DNA of 64,000 nt from Phycisphaerales bacterium UBA6054 (GCA_002429045.1 DIYM01000085.1:1-64000); one strand, 5' to 3'. Shown: positions 34,880-43,398, counted from the stretch's first letter. The notes: generated from the letters alone by a model not told the origin. Made by a program: numbers and translations.

Positions 34880-35725
34880 CTACTGGATCTCCTGGACCTG
34901 CATAACGAGGTCGTTCCAGTTCCGCTGATTCTCCATGTCGTGCTCCATGCCCTTCTCGTCAGCGATCGCGAACCGCTTCACGGCTGGCGTACTGCTTGTG
35001 GCCTGGTAGAGCCAGTACGCCTCGGCCTTAAGAGCCTCGGCGATCGGCTTGTCGATCGACTCGTACACCGCCTGCTTGCAGGCGTTGATGGACTCGGCAG
35101 GAAACTGGGCGATGCGTTGCGCGAGCGTGTTGACGTACTCGTCGATCTCGTCGGCGTTCAGCGCCTTGTTGACTGTGCCGTACGCCTCCGCTTCGTCCGC
35201 ATCAAAGTCGCGAGCGCTCAGGATGATCTCGAGAGCCCGGCCCAACCCGGTCTGCCGAGCCATCCGCGAGGCCCCGCCGCCGCAGGGAAGGATGCCCATG
35301 CCGACCTCCATCTGCATGAACTTGAACTTCCCTCGGACCGCGAACCGCATGTCGCACGCCAGCGCGAACTCGTGCCCGCCGCCGCGGGCGAATCCCTCCA
35401 GCTTAGCGATGGTCGCCTGAGGCAGCTTGCTGATGCGCTCCAGTACCACCTGCAGGTCGAGAAGCTCGGCCTCTTCACGTGAAACAGTCTCGGTCGACAT
35501 GTCTTTCAACAGATTCGTGTCGTAATGGCAGACCCAGATTTCCGGGTGAGACGACTCGAAGACGACCACCTTCACAGTCCGGTCACGCTCCAGCCGCATG
35601 GCCAATCCGCTCAGGTCGGCGAGCATCTCTTGGCCTTGGACGTTGACCGGCGGGAAGTCGAACGTCACCGTGAGAATGGCATCGTCCTGCTTTGTCTTGA
35701 ACGTCGTGTACCCGTCGTAGCTCAT
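34880..35725 (-). CDS. enoyl-CoA hydratase/isomerase (crotonase) family protein
   Basis: 281 residues. The crotonase fold is recognisable from ARGGGHEFALACDMRFAV and MQMEVGMGILPCGGGASRM; both glutamates used by enoyl-CoA hydratase (in GGHEF and MEVG) are present. The segment SSHPEIWVCHYD replaces the usual oxyanion-hole motif SAGAD, so the substrate may differ from simple enoyl-CoA. The C-terminal 50 residues are longer than average. It sits in the middle of the HxlR-linked operon. Confidence 0.87.
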   Translation of the reverse strand: MSYDGYTTFKTKQDDAILTVTFDFPPVNVQGQEMLADLSGLAMRLERDRTVKVVVFESSHPEIWVCHYDTNLLKDMSTETVSREEAELLDLQVVLERISKLPQATIAKLEGFARGGGHEFALACDMRFAVRGKFKFMQMEVGMGILPCGGGASRMARQTGLGRALEIILSARDFDADEAEAYGTVNKALNADEIDEYVNTLAQRIAQFPAESINACKQAVYESIDKPIAEALKAEAYWLYQATSSTPAVKRFAIADEKGMEHDMENQRNWNDLVMQVQEIQ

Positions 35726-35764
35726 CGATATCTTCCTTTCAGTTTGGGAGTGCGCGTATAGCGA

Positions 35765-36691
35765 TCAGCGGCTGACGGCAGCGTGGATCTCGACCGGCCC
35801 ACGCGCACGCACGTAGAGCCACGTGGTCTCGGCGGGCACCCAAGTCATGGCGATTTCGTCCTCGGATACTGCGCCGACGAAACTGCCTGGCGTCAATACG
35901 CGGCTGTCCTCAGGACTCGACGTACCTACACGAGTTGCACCCTTGATCACTACGGTCTGCACTGAGCGACTTGCGCTGTTGAGTGTGATGGTGTATCCGG
36001 CTGGGATTTCAATGAGTGAGCCAGCGGCATGTTGATCCTGAGGATTGCCCCACAGGAACGTGACACGCGGCCCGTCCGAAGCCAGGATCCCGTCAGCGAG
36101 CGTGATCCAGCGAGTCGCGGAAGCATCGAGCCATACCAGGTTGCCGGCGTGCACGTTGATCGCACGCTCGCCGTTGTCCGCTGCTTCCTCGGGCGGCATG
36201 ACGAGGTATGGCCCGTGCTGGATCTCGATGTAGGCGACCCGGCCCTCACCCTTCGCCGAGGTGATGTGCACCTCGCCGGCGGGCTGCGTCCAGTACGAGC
36301 CGGGCGCCATCCACGACTCTTCGGCCCCGGGGTCGTCGTTATGCACCAGTCCCTCGATTACAACGCCTCGATACGTTGTGTTGTGGATATGCGGAGGAGA
36401 CGAGAACCCCTCGGCGAATCGAACGAGGAACCCCGTCGCGTCGGTCGTGGTGCGATCACCCCATAGGTCGGCCGCACGCGGCCCGGCGTCGCCGCGTGCT
36501 GGGTTGAGCGCGCCCCAGTCGACGTCGTTGTATGGGACGACCGTGAGGCTTGTGGCTTCAGCAACGGCACACGAAGGAGCCTCCTCATAACTGCGACTAG
36601 GACTCGTGCACCCCGATACAGCGAATGCCAGTGACGCCAGGAGTACGTGGCACGTGATCAAAGGCTTGGCGTGATCGGGGCTGCGGCGCAT
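35765..36691 (-). CDS. lipoprotein with cupin-type domains (DUF4437/ChrR-like)
   Basis: 308 residues from the ATG at about 36691. The start is a lipoprotein signal (LLASLAFAVSGCTS). Two cupin-like halves follow, with metal-type motifs in the first (PPHIHNTTYRG, PAGEVHITS). DUF4437 proteins have this anti-sigma ChrR-like cupin layout. It is the first gene of the four-gene operon and is divergent from the HxlR regulator, with 134 bases between them. The enzymatic role is unknown; a lipid-anchored cupin next to cytosolic redox enzymes is unusual. A longer frame from TTG 36784 would run into the operator. Confidence 0.75.
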   Translation of the reverse strand: MRRSPDHAKPLITCHVLLASLAFAVSGCTSPSRSYEEAPSCAVAEATSLTVVPYNDVDWGALNPARGDAGPRAADLWGDRTTTDATGFLVRFAEGFSSPPHIHNTTYRGVVIEGLVHNDDPGAEESWMAPGSYWTQPAGEVHITSAKGEGRVAYIEIQHGPYLVMPPEEAADNGERAINVHAGNLVWLDASATRWITLADGILASDGPRVTFLWGNPQDQHAAGSLIEIPAGYTITLNSASRSVQTVVIKGATRVGTSSPEDSRVLTPGSFVGAVSEDEIAMTWVPAETTWLYVRARGPVEIHAAVSR

Positions 36692-36775
36692 CGTGCTGTC
36701 TCTCCAGGGCGGCATTTGGGGAAGGCAGTGACTCGATATGGCGAGACCGTACGGATACGCTGACACTTCGGCAAG

Positions 36776-36795
36776 TACCCACAAATTTGTAAGTA
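36776..36795. promoter_or_regulatory. candidate HxlR operator
   Basis: A 20-bp dyad TACCCACAAATTTGTAAGTA with 8 of 10 matching pairs and a perfect core ACAAATTTGT, located between the divergent hxlR and cupin genes. The TAC...GTA outline resembles operators described for YodB/QorR-type HxlR proteins. Confidence 0.5.
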
Positions 36796-36825
36796 TTTAG
36801 ATTCTCGAATCACTCGGAGTCAGCA

Positions 36826-37194
36826 ATGGCACGAAAGTACAACTGGAAGACCGGCTGCGACGTCGAGGCGACGCTCAGCGTGATCGGCGGGCGATGGAAG
36901 CCGATCCTGGTGTGTCACCTGCTCTCCGGACCGAAGCGATTCGGGGAGCTCAAGCGGCTCACGCCGAACGCGACCGAACGCATGATCACGCTGCAGCTCC
37001 GAGAACTGGAAGCAGATGGCGTTGTGTCGCGCGAGGTCTTCCGCGAGGTGCCCCCGCGAGTCGAGTACGACGTAACGGAGTACGGCAGATCTCTAGAGCC
37101 GATTCTGAACGCGATGCAGGCATGGGGAAGGGAGTTCAAGGCTCGCAAGGGCGCAGAGATCGACGCCGGGTGCTACAGCAAAGAAGCCCTGTGA
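36826..37194 (+). CDS. HxlR-family transcriptional regulator
   Basis: 122 residues, full length for the family, with the winged-helix sequence GCDVEATLSVIGGRWKPILV, then GPKRFGELKRL and MITLQLRELEADGVV. The single N-terminal Cys10 is the conserved redox-sensing cysteine of YodB/HypR/QorR-type members. It starts at ATG 36826 with GGAG upstream and is divergent from the cupin-crotonase-MDR-SDR operon. I infer that it represses that operon and itself through the dyad at 36776-36795 and is released by quinones or electrophiles. Confidence 0.9.
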   Translation: MARKYNWKTGCDVEATLSVIGGRWKPILVCHLLSGPKRFGELKRLTPNATERMITLQLRELEADGVVSREVFREVPPRVEYDVTEYGRSLEPILNAMQAWGREFKARKGAEIDAGCYSKEAL

Positions 37195-37319
37195 GCATTC
37201 GCTGTCGGCACTGGCAAAGCCCACCGGACTCGAACGAGACAGACGCGACAAGTGACCTTCCCCTCTGAACCCATACCGGCTCGTATCTATGGATCGGCCG
37301 GCAATCAGGAGGATCGGAC

Positions 37320-37610
37320 ATGGCCAGGAAGCGTCATTCGGCTGAAGAGATCGTGAACAAGCTTCGGCAGGCTGAGGTGGAGCTGAGCAAAGGCTCGTCC
37401 GTCGCATCGGTATGGAAGCTGCTGGGTGCGACCGAGCAGACGCAATACCGATGGCGGAAGGAGTACGGCGGGCTCAAGATGAACCAGGCGCAGAAGCTCA
37501 AGTAGCTGCACCGTGAGAACGCGCGGCTGAAGCGGCTGCTGGCCGACGCGGAGCTGCACAATGCGATCCTGAGGGAGGCTGCGTCGGCAAAAGCTGAATC
37601 TGTCCTCTAG
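37320..37610 (+). pseudogene. IS3-family transposase OrfA remnant with premature stop
   Basis: The frame begins ARKRHSAEEIVNKLRQAEVE and continues to MNQAQKLK, then TAG at 37503-37505, then in the same frame LHRENARLKRLLADAELHNA up to TAG at 37608-37610. This is a complete IS3 OrfA helix-turn-helix plus leucine-zipper sequence in which one codon (normally Glu) is a stop. OrfB, the DDE transposase, is missing. From 37611 to the terminator at about 37711 nothing else is seen. Confidence 0.85.
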
Positions 37611-37710
37611 CCAGAACTAACTCGGCGTTCATTGAACTATGAAGTGTACATCGCAGCACATGAGTGCAAACCGGGTCCAGATCTGGTCCGGCTGATTCTC
37701 GCTCGTCGAA

Positions 37711-37742
37711 AAAACGCCCCTGAGATTCACTCAGGAGCGTTT
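37711..37742 (-). terminator. terminator for the minus-strand gene 37799-39055
   Basis: On the minus strand, AACGCTCCTGAG, loop TGAAT and CTCAGGGGCG are followed by TTTTTT. It lies beyond att-like copy D, so transcripts of the unknown gene pass through the copy before ending. Confidence 0.7.
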
Positions 37743-37754
37743 CTCAAACCGAAG

Positions 37755-37774
37755 CGGAGAACGGGGGGATTCGA
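37755..37774. repeat. att-like copy D of the tRNA-Ser(CGA) 3' end
   Basis: CGGAGAACGGGGGGATTCGA carries one inserted base and one change relative to the tRNA segment. The flanks GAAG before and CGCTC after match copies A and C. It separates block 3 from block 4. No integrase-tail frame remains beside this copy. Confidence 0.6.
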
Positions 37775-37798
37775 CGCTCGCGAGCGATGACGGTCATC

Positions 37799-39055
37799 CT
37801 AACTCTGCTCGGGCGACCGGCGTGTCACCACCGTGAGCGTGCTTGCCATTGCATACTTGGTTGTGTATCGGAGTCCAACCAAATCGCTTACGGCGAGCCC
37901 GATTCCTCGTGCCGACTCTTGGATCAGATCGCTGAGCGTAGACGATGCGGGGTCGATATCGAATGTGTCCGGCGTGATGGCACGCCGTGAATCGAGGTTG
38001 TACAAGAATGCCGGATCGTGCTCTGTGGCGGGGACCATGGGAATCCCACCCGTCGCATCGAAGCATGCGACATTCAGATGCTCCTCGAGTTGACACTCCT
38101 CCGCGATCTCGGGCGTGGTCAAAAAATCGACGATGTACTGCTCGGAAGGGACAAAGCAGAACTGAATTGTTTGTGCGATATCCCCTGATGGATCGGTGGG
38201 ATCCGCATAGCGGGAATACTGGTAATTCGACAAGCCTGTGAACGCGATCGAGACGGCTTGCGAGCACCCCAGCGGCCCGGGCGCGAGGGCGACCCAGCCC
38301 CGTCGGCCCTGGACGGTGATCTCGGGCTGCTCGTTTGTGGCGCTCGAGAACTCGGGGCGGAACTGGTACATCTGTTCGACGTGCATCTTCATGTCGCGAA
38401 CGTCGATCGCCGGCTCGCCCGCACCCTTCCACGGGATATCCGAGAAAAAGAGCCTCGCGGGCCGATCGTTGCGGTACCTGACCATATCGGCGAAGTAGCT
38501 GTAGCTCGCGAGCGACTGCTTGTTGTGCTGTTTGAGGTGGGACGGGCCGATGATGACGCCGCGGACTTGACAAGCGGCATTGATCCCGAAGAGCGCGCTC
38601 TGCACCCGGAACGCTTCTCGGCGCAGAACCTCGCTGCGGTGATCCAGCCCGTCGTGGCCCCAGGCGGCCGTCAGCAAGTCGAGACGGGCGCGGTCGCCGG
38701 CGTGGCGGCCGATTTCTGATTCGAGCCGCGTGATGGCTTCGACCAGCGGTGCGTGGCAATCCGGTGCACCGGACTTGACAGCATCCGCCAAGAGCTTGAG
38801 CCCACGCGTGCCGGGCAGGGAGGCGAGTCCTTTGGCGACATCGGGCTCTGCAATGATGCTCGAAAGCTGCCATGAGAGCTGTCGGGTCAACTGAAGGCGG
38901 TTCGATATCGCCGTTCCTGAATCGGAAGAGACGCCCGCATTGCGGAGAGACTGAACAAAGACCAATCGAAACTGGAGGTAGGCCTGCCTGAGACTCTCGG
39001 CGATATCAGTTCGTCCGTGCCCGCTTCCAGGGGCCTGTGGTATCCGATTCAGCAT
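37799..39055 (-). CDS. conserved-looking protein of unknown function
   Basis: 418 residues from ATG 39055; the longer frame to 39160 overlaps the divergent promoter region. Residues about 20-60 are helical and could be a DNA-binding or regulatory region (SNRLQLTRQLSWQLSSIIAE). The middle is mixed alpha/beta. The C-terminal half (FRPEFSSATNEQPEITVQG and on) has no motif I recognise, and no signal peptide or membrane segment is seen, so it should be cytoplasmic. Its codon use resembles neighbouring genes. It is divergent from the PEP-CTERM gene and ends 25 bases before att-like copy D, so it belongs to island block 4. Confidence 0.7.
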   Translation of the reverse strand: MLNRIPQAPGSGHGRTDIAESLRQAYLQFRLVFVQSLRNAGVSSDSGTAISNRLQLTRQLSWQLSSIIAEPDVAKGLASLPGTRGLKLLADAVKSGAPDCHAPLVEAITRLESEIGRHAGDRARLDLLTAAWGHDGLDHRSEVLRREAFRVQSALFGINAACQVRGVIIGPSHLKQHNKQSLASYSYFADMVRYRNDRPARLFFSDIPWKGAGEPAIDVRDMKMHVEQMYQFRPEFSSATNEQPEITVQGRRGWVALAPGPLGCSQAVSIAFTGLSNYQYSRYADPTDPSGDIAQTIQFCFVPSEQYIVDFLTTPEIAEECQLEEHLNVACFDATGGIPMVPATEHDPAFLYNLDSRRAITPDTFDIDPASSTLSDLIQESARGIGLAVSDLVGLRYTTKYAMASTLTVVTRRSPEQS

Positions 39056-39097
39056 GCCTGAGCATAGCCGAAATCTCCGCAAATGTTTCCGTACGGA

Positions 39098-39125
39098 TTG
39101 ACATGCGGAAAAAATCCCGTAGTCT
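39098..39125 (+). promoter_or_regulatory. promoter of the PEP-CTERM protein gene
   Basis: TTGACA at 39098-39103 and TAGTCT at 39120-39125 with 16-bp spacing, about 62 bases before the start codon, in an AT-richer patch. The ribosome binding site is GGAG at 39177-39180. Confidence 0.5.
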
Positions 39126-39186
39126 GCGCAGGTCTTCGCGGCACCCGTTTCCGCGATCATCCCGTGATTTCGACTTGGAGATTGAG

Positions 39187-40242
39187 ATGAACAAGCACCA
39201 TTCCAGCATGGGCCGCCTCGGACTCACCGCTTCGGCGGCACTGGCTTGCGCCGTCGCGGGTGCCTCAGGCCAGATCCTTGACCCCGGCAACTACCTCATG
39301 GTTGCCGAGACCGACGATGACCGCGTGATGCTGTTCGACGCCTTCAACGGCTCGCTCATCGACGCGGACTTTCTTCTGATGGACGACATCGTCGAGGCGT
39401 GGACCGGCAGCGCCTTCGATAGCGCACGCACACCGATCAACGCGATCCAGGTCGGTCAGGAAATTTGGGTCGGCGACAACGGGGAAGACTCCATCTTCCG
39501 TGTCGATATCAATACCGGCAGCGTGATCGGGCGAGTGGGCGGCAGCACTAGCGACTTTATGGGCACCGGGGGGCTCAGCGACATCCGGGGCATGGACGTC
39601 CTCAACGACCGGGTGTACGTCGTCAACGACGGCGGGAGCAACGGCGCACCCGGCGACGACACCATCGTCTTTGTCAATGCAACCACCGGCGCGATCGAAG
39701 GCGGGTTCGGCCTCCGCGGCGAAGCCGAGGATGTCCTCGTGATGGGCGACGAGCTTTGGGTCACCAATCGGGACGGCAACACCTCGATCGGAGACGGCAC
39801 CGACGACACCATCGACATCTATAACCTCGAAGGCGAGTACCTGCGCACGTTCGCCCAGGGCGGCACGTTCGGCACCAACGAGTTCAACTCGCCCCAGCAG
39901 ATCGTCCAGTCGAGCAACGGCATCCTGCTCGCCAGCGAGAGCTTCCCGGCCGGCATCTTCGAGTTCGGGCTCGATGGCACCCAGCTCGACTCGTTCCTGA
40001 GCGGTGTCGGTGTCCTGGGCAGCCTCGGGAACATCCAGGGCGTCTATGAACTCGGGAACGGCAACATCATCTTCTCGGTCAACAACCTCGGCGTCTATAC
40101 CTTCGACCGAGTGACCGGGGAGGTGGTCCTCCAGGCCGAGGGGGATCCTCTGCTCATCGAGGGGCTGACGATCGTCCCCGCCCCGGCCCCGATTGCTCTC
40201 TTCGGCGTGCTCGGCTTGGTGTCAGCCCGACGCCGGCGCTGA
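39187..40242 (+). CDS. exported beta-propeller-like protein with PEP-CTERM-type sorting tail
   Basis: 351 residues from ATG 39187, which has GGAG seven bases upstream; upstream in-frame ATGs precede the signal peptide without reason. Residues 1-30 are a signal peptide (AALACAVAGASGQ). The body has repeating units such as IWVGDNGEDSIFRVDINTGS and LWVTNRDGN, in the style of NHL/WD-like propellers. The C-terminus is VPAPAPIALFGVLGL followed by SARRRR: the P-rich motif, membrane helix and arginine cluster of PEP-CTERM-like sorting signals in Phycisphaerae. The protein should be processed and anchored or released at the surface. Ligand unknown. Confidence 0.83.
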   Translation: MNKHHSSMGRLGLTASAALACAVAGASGQILDPGNYLMVAETDDDRVMLFDAFNGSLIDADFLLMDDIVEAWTGSAFDSARTPINAIQVGQEIWVGDNGEDSIFRVDINTGSVIGRVGGSTSDFMGTGGLSDIRGMDVLNDRVYVVNDGGSNGAPGDDTIVFVNATTGAIEGGFGLRGEAEDVLVMGDELWVTNRDGNTSIGDGTDDTIDIYNLEGEYLRTFAQGGTFGTNEFNSPQQIVQSSNGILLASESFPAGIFEFGLDGTQLDSFLSGVGVLGSLGNIQGVYELGNGNIIFSVNNLGVYTFDRVTGEVVLQAEGDPLLIEGLTIVPAPAPIALFGVLGLVSARRRR

Positions 40243-40279
40243 GTCGTCCTCTCCAATGCACGCAACCATGCGGGCTTGG

Positions 40280-40305
40280 CGTGGACAGCGGAAACGCTGT
40301 CCACG
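40280..40305 (+). terminator. strong hairpin with GAAA tetraloop
   Basis: Perfect 11-bp arms CGTGGACAGCG and CGCTGTCCACG around GAAA, 38 bases after the PEP-CTERM stop and 64 bases before the next start. No T run follows, so it may be a weak terminator, an mRNA stabiliser or a structured 5' leader of the next gene. Confidence 0.5.
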
Positions 40306-40368
40306 CGGTTCCTAGGGCACACACGCAGTGTTTTCGGGTGTGCAGCTTCCACAGGCGAAGGAGCAGCG

Positions 40369-42741
40369 ATGCGTTTCCTCATGTCACTCTCGGTCCTGAT
40401 CGCGGTGTTCTCAGGCTTGTCGACCGCCGACGTCATCAACGTGCCGTCGGACCAGCCCACGATCCAGCAGGCCGTAGACGCCGCGGTTGACGGGGACGAG
40501 ATCGTGGTGGCTCCCGGCACTTACAACGAGCAGATCAACCTTCGGGGCAAGCGGATCACGATCCGCTCGGTCGACCCGGACGATCCCGCCACCGTCTCGG
40601 CGACGGTGGTGGACGGCGGGAACGACCGCACGCTCCCGGGCTTCCCGCAGCGTGAGGGCCCAGTGTTCCGCGCCAACTCCGGAGAGACCACCGATACGAG
40701 GCTGGTGGGCCTGACCATCACCGGCGGTGCCGCGAACGACCCGAGCATGGGTTCCAACGCAATGTCGGGCGGGGGCGTACAAGCCTTCATCGGCTCGACC
40801 ATCACCGTCGATCGCTGCGCCTTTCTGAACAACTGGTCGAGCGGGGCAGGCGGTGCGCTCTACGTCGCGTTCTCGGATTCACCGATCATCAACGAGTGCA
40901 CGTTCATCGGCAACGAGACGGCTGGCCTTGGCGGGGCGGTGAGCATACGGCTGGGCGTTGTGGAGTTCGCTTCCTGCATCTTCCGCGACAACGTCGCCGC
41001 CCTCGATGGGGGCGCGGTATACGCCGGCGGCACCGGTTCCGCGGCCGAGTCTGTGACCTACACGAACTGCGTCTTCGAGCGAAACACGACGACCGAACGC
41101 TCGGGCGGCGCGGTGGCGTCCGTCAACAAGGATGCGACCTTTATCGACTGCGAGTTCAGGGAGAACTCCGCCGACCTCGGCCGCGGCGGTGCGATCAGCC
41201 ACAGCAACGGCATGCTCACCGTCACAGGGACAGGGCGGACGCCGTTCGTGGCCAACTCTGCAGGCGACTCGGGCGGTGCGATCAGCATGAGCGGAGATCA
41301 ACGCGTGCTGCTCGAACGGATCGACTTCCTCGAGAATGGATCGGTGGACGGCGGCGGCGCCCTCAGCATGTTCCGGGCAGACGCAACGATCACCGGTTGT
41401 GACTTTGTGGAAAACGAATCGGGCGACGACGGTGGTGCGGCCGAACTCCTCGGCGTTGACGCAACCTACGAAGTGCTCGACAGTTCGTTCGAGGGCAACT
41501 CAGCCGGCGGAGAGGGCGGCGCGATCGCAGTCTTCGGGGCTTCCGCCCGCATCGAGGACTGCTTGGTGGTCGGCAACAACGCAACACGATCGGGAGGCAT
41601 CGCGCTCAGCAACGCACGACGCCCGACCGTCGTTCTGAGGACACAGATCGCCGACAACACCGCGACATCGTTCTACGGCGGGATTTCCGTAACTGGCAAC
41701 CCGATCCCCCCCTTCAACACGGAAGCGATCGTCGCGATCGAAGACTGCAAGATCACCAGAAACACCGCGGGAATGGACGGGGGCGGCATCGGCGTGTTCA
41801 CCGCCCAGTTCACAGAGATCCGCAACAGTGTTATCTCGTACAACACAGCAGGCGAATCCGGAGGCGGGGCCCGCGTGCAAGGCCAAGAGGACTTCGGGTT
41901 CGCGGTGCCGGCGACCTTTATCAACACGCTGTTCCACGCCAACTCGGCAGAAAACGGCGGTGCGGTCTATGCGTTCGCCACAGATGATCGATTCGTTGGG
42001 TGCGTGTTCAGCCTGAACACCGCCACGGTCGCGGGAGGTATCGCGTCCATCTGCGCGAACGTCACGATGAACAACTGCACGGCTTGGCTCAACGCGGCGA
42101 CCAGTGGCGGGTTTGCTTACACCGAGTGCACTAACCCACCCTTCGTTACCCTGCGTATACGCAACAGTATCTGGTTCGAAAACTCGGCCACGACCGGCAG
42201 TGCCGCGCTGATCGACCGGAACTCCATACTCGATATCGGTTCAACGCTCGTTGACCAAACAAGCGACCTCGTCACTCTTCGCAGCGGGATGCTCGCAGAG
42301 CAACCCGGGCTGATCACTGGCAATCCGCTCTTCGTCAATGCCATCGGTGCTGACGGTAATCCGCTGACACCCGATGACAACGACTTGGGACTGTCCGCGG
42401 GATCACCGGCAATCGACGCCGGGGACAACTCCGAGGTTCCCGCAGCGCTCGCGTCGGATTTCCTGGACATGCCCCGGTTTGTCGATGACCCGGGCGCACC
42501 CGACTCAGGCGTCGGCGCGGCGCCGCTTGTGGACCTCGGCGCTCTGGAGCGGCAGCCCATACCAAGCGGTTGTCTGGCAGATTTCAATGACGACGGGCTA
42601 TTGAACTTCTTTGATGTAATTTCGTTTATCAGTGCCTACACCGCCGGAGACTCGAGCACAGATCTGGCAAAGCCGTTCGGCGTGCTGAACTTCTTCGATA
42701 TCTCGGCATACATCGCACTCTTTGTCCAGGGATGCCCGTGA
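40369..42741 (+). CDS. exported right-handed beta-helix protein with mixed-type dockerin tail
   Basis: 790 residues from ATG 40369 (AAGGAG upstream). Signal peptide 1-20. From about residue 25 to 690 there are many parallel beta-helix coils with the G-G-A-I/V pattern (GGAVYAGG, GGAISMSG, GGGIGVFTAQ), as in polymorphic outer membrane/pectate-lyase-like proteins. The tail has two dockerin repeats. The first keeps a full calcium loop (DFNDDGLLNFFD); the second has the degenerate PFGVLNFFD form. It probably binds or forms an extracellular polymer scaffold; an enzyme site is not visible. It lies in island block 4. Confidence 0.87.
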   Translation: MRFLMSLSVLIAVFSGLSTADVINVPSDQPTIQQAVDAAVDGDEIVVAPGTYNEQINLRGKRITIRSVDPDDPATVSATVVDGGNDRTLPGFPQREGPVFRANSGETTDTRLVGLTITGGAANDPSMGSNAMSGGGVQAFIGSTITVDRCAFLNNWSSGAGGALYVAFSDSPIINECTFIGNETAGLGGAVSIRLGVVEFASCIFRDNVAALDGGAVYAGGTGSAAESVTYTNCVFERNTTTERSGGAVASVNKDATFIDCEFRENSADLGRGGAISHSNGMLTVTGTGRTPFVANSAGDSGGAISMSGDQRVLLERIDFLENGSVDGGGALSMFRADATITGCDFVENESGDDGGAAELLGVDATYEVLDSSFEGNSAGGEGGAIAVFGASARIEDCLVVGNNATRSGGIALSNARRPTVVLRTQIADNTATSFYGGISVTGNPIPPFNTEAIVAIEDCKITRNTAGMDGGGIGVFTAQFTEIRNSVISYNTAGESGGGARVQGQEDFGFAVPATFINTLFHANSAENGGAVYAFATDDRFVGCVFSLNTATVAGGIASICANVTMNNCTAWLNAATSGGFAYTECTNPPFVTLRIRNSIWFENSATTGSAALIDRNSILDIGSTLVDQTSDLVTLRSGMLAEQPGLITGNPLFVNAIGADGNPLTPDDNDLGLSAGSPAIDAGDNSEVPAALASDFLDMPRFVDDPGAPDSGVGAAPLVDLGALERQPIPSGCLADFNDDGLLNFFDVISFISAYTAGDSSTDLAKPFGVLNFFDISAYIALFVQGCP

Positions 42742-43122
42742 GACGCGGGGCATTGGGCTGAGCGGCAGTCCACGCCGCGCCCCCGGGACTCGGCTTGGGC
42801 CGGGCCTCGGGGGTAGGTCACATCTCCACCGAGCACTGCAAGAACACATACACGGGCGGGTCAGTAAAGGTACACGCCCGTTCGATGTGTCAGTGCTTCG
42901 GAGACATGCCCAAGACGCATGGCCTTTCTGCCGCCGTGATTGATCTCCATGGACCCTAAGCGAGTCCCGCTGGCTCCCAAGCGGCCGTCGGCTTCCGTGG
43001 CTTCGCTGCGCTCGCCGTGTGCAGCCGATCCCCCTGCCAGCAGGGCGGCTCCCGCTTGGTCGCTGCACGCAACCCGCTTCTAATCGGTTCCATGATCAAC
43101 CACAACAGAAAGGAACTACGTC
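42742..43122. other. intergenic stretch, no gene seen
   Basis: About 380 bases between the beta-helix gene and a small remnant gene. It is GC-rich with short open frames only. The ribosome binding site AAAGGAA lies just before 43123. I see no repeat or RNA gene. Confidence 0.45.
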
Positions 43123-43398
43123 ATGACTGATCAAACCAACCAACCCATCGACAAGGTCATCCTGGGCACCGTCCAGGTCGCGATCTGGAAAAACACCAAC
43201 GCCAACGGCTACACCTACTACAGCGTGAGCCACGAAAACCGCTACCGCGACGGCAACGCGGACTGGAAACCAACCCAGTCATACACCAGGGATGAATCCC
43301 TGGTGCTGAGCGGGGGGCGATCCCCTATGTGGCAAACAGTCTCTCGTGCGCCGCCGGCTTCGAGCGGAGTGAGCCCCGTCAAACGGCAATCAGAGTGA
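43123..43398 (+). pseudogene. small conserved mobile-element-associated protein, 3' end altered
   Basis: The first 58 codons (ending YTRDESLVLSG) match, from memory, a small planctomycete protein family of plasmid/mobile context with the pattern AIWKN ... YRDG ... RDE. After LVL the frame changes to unrelated sequence (PPASSGVSPVKRQSE), where the family normally continues with a conserved Ala/His-rich end. A hairpin with 10-bp arms, CACCAGGGAT and ATCCCTGGTG, at 43284-43305 sits exactly at this break. I think the gene is truncated by a rearrangement; a genuine variant is possible. Function unknown. Confidence 0.45.

Noticed and set aside
37320..37610. Programmed recoding in the IS3 OrfA
   Set aside because: IS3 elements use a -1 frameshift between OrfA and OrfB, not in-frame TAG readthrough, and OrfB is missing.
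40369..42741. Regular glycine-rich repeats as a tandem DNA repeat or CRISPR-like array
   Set aside because: Periodicity is at protein level (beta-helix coils); DNA units are not conserved and there are no spacers.
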